From the IMG/VR virus record IMGVR_UViG_3300037628_000128, positions 1 to 28,088 of that record: a stretch of DNA of 28,088 nucleotides; one strand, 5' to 3'. The notes under the pieces are model-generated. The model made no database searches. It was not told the DNA's origin and saw nothing but the letters and a program-made list of their open reading frames with translations. The stretch comes from a virus. Positions 27,892 to 28,088 of this stretch are shown here, piece after piece (within the stretch, counting starts at the first letter, position 1; the number at the start of each line of letters is the position of its first letter). The position numbers and the translations under genes were made by a program.

Positions 27892-28088
27892 TTAACATAT
27901 TACATTTTGCCCGCAATAAATAATTCCATCACAGTTAATTGTGCCATCTTCATTCCAAATCGAATTGACGTATAACAGCGGGTCCAGTGTGTGGCATAAG
28001 TCACCGTCTGCCGCCAGCGTATCCGTAATCGCTCCGTTTGCTGCCACATCCGTTACATTTAAAGCTCCGTTTGCCGCTAGTGTTGCAA
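27892..28088 (-). CDS. 3' end of a repeat-containing gene cut by window edge
   Basis: The leftward frame is open from the window edge to TAA at 27892-27894, with 64 residues visible. It begins TLAANGALNVTDVAANGAIT then DTLAADGDLCH, a run of short repeats of about 10-11 residues. The end (VNSIWNEDGTINCDGIIYCG) carries Cys residues. The next gene follows within 10 bases. Virion or fibre protein is likely from location; the start is not visible. Confidence 0.6.
   Translation of the reverse strand, partial: ATLAANGALNVTDVAANGAITDTLAADGDLCHTLDPLLYVNSIWNEDGTINCDGIIYCGQNVIC

Noticed and set aside
1-28088. tRNA, rRNA, CRISPR, integrase, transposase, lysis or holin genes
   Set aside because: I looked for cloverleaf ends, regular spacer repeats, recombinase and endolysin motifs and saw none that I could support. 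The membrane peptides were considered as holins but lack a neighbouring endolysin.

Overview
The window is a contiguous piece of a tailed phage or prophage genome whose virion module is of the Salmonella phage P22 type (short-tailed, podovirus-like). The evidence is a run of leftward genes whose order and lengths match P22: terminase small and large subunits, a 722-residue portal, a scaffold-like protein, a 429-residue coat protein, a gp4-like tail accessory factor, a gp10-like stabilisation protein, a gp14-like protein, then large Gln/Ala/Gly-rich proteins in the place of the ejected proteins. Strong GGAG-type ribosome-binding sites, gene overlaps, sigma70-like promoters and protein similarity suggest a gammaproteobacterial host, possibly aquatic. 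The species cannot be named from the sequence. No integrase, lysis gene, DNA polymerase or tRNA is visible here, so lifestyle is undecided.

Layout. Almost everything reads leftward. From right to left: 28088-25397 holds the 3' end of a repeat-containing gene, two small structural-type genes and a beta-helix tailspike. 25394-23254 holds two tiny genes and the terminase. 23241-18625 holds portal, scaffold, coat and a tiny gene, with a predicted internal promoter before the scaffold gene and a hairpin after the coat gene. 18625-14406 holds the head-tail connector and tail genes, including an extra 535-residue fibre-like protein between the gp4 and gp10 homologues. 14405-9045 holds four Gln/Ala/Gly-rich proteins, presumed ejected with the DNA. 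9043-7248 holds tail-fibre genes: an adaptor with two small sugar-binding-like modules, a glycine-rich adhesin and a coupled small protein. A terminator at about 7117-7146 closes this late operon.

Left of that terminator a second leftward operon starts from a putative promoter with twin repeats (7023-7074). It carries at least 14 tiny genes (6978-3914), many overlapping by 1-30 bases and several encoding single-span membrane peptides, and ends at a hairpin terminator near 3903-3921. Most of these were found by reading the strand directly. A tandem pair of Phage_ABA_S-like proteins is separated by a 61-bp perfect repeat.

A short rightward operon (3087-3793) faces it. It encodes a winged-helix protein, a 62-residue helical-hairpin protein that looks like the Acb2/Tad1 hairpin family (nucleotide-signal sponges that block CBASS or Thoeris immunity), and a Cys-rich protein. 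Its promoter carries a perfect inverted repeat between the -35 and -10 boxes. Divergent from it, a third leftward operon (2763 to beyond base 1) encodes a ribbon-helix-helix-like protein, a DUF1376-type replication protein with iteron-like repeats inside its gene (candidate origin), a DnaB-type helicase and small accessory genes. All functions are inferred from reading the sequence; no database search was run.
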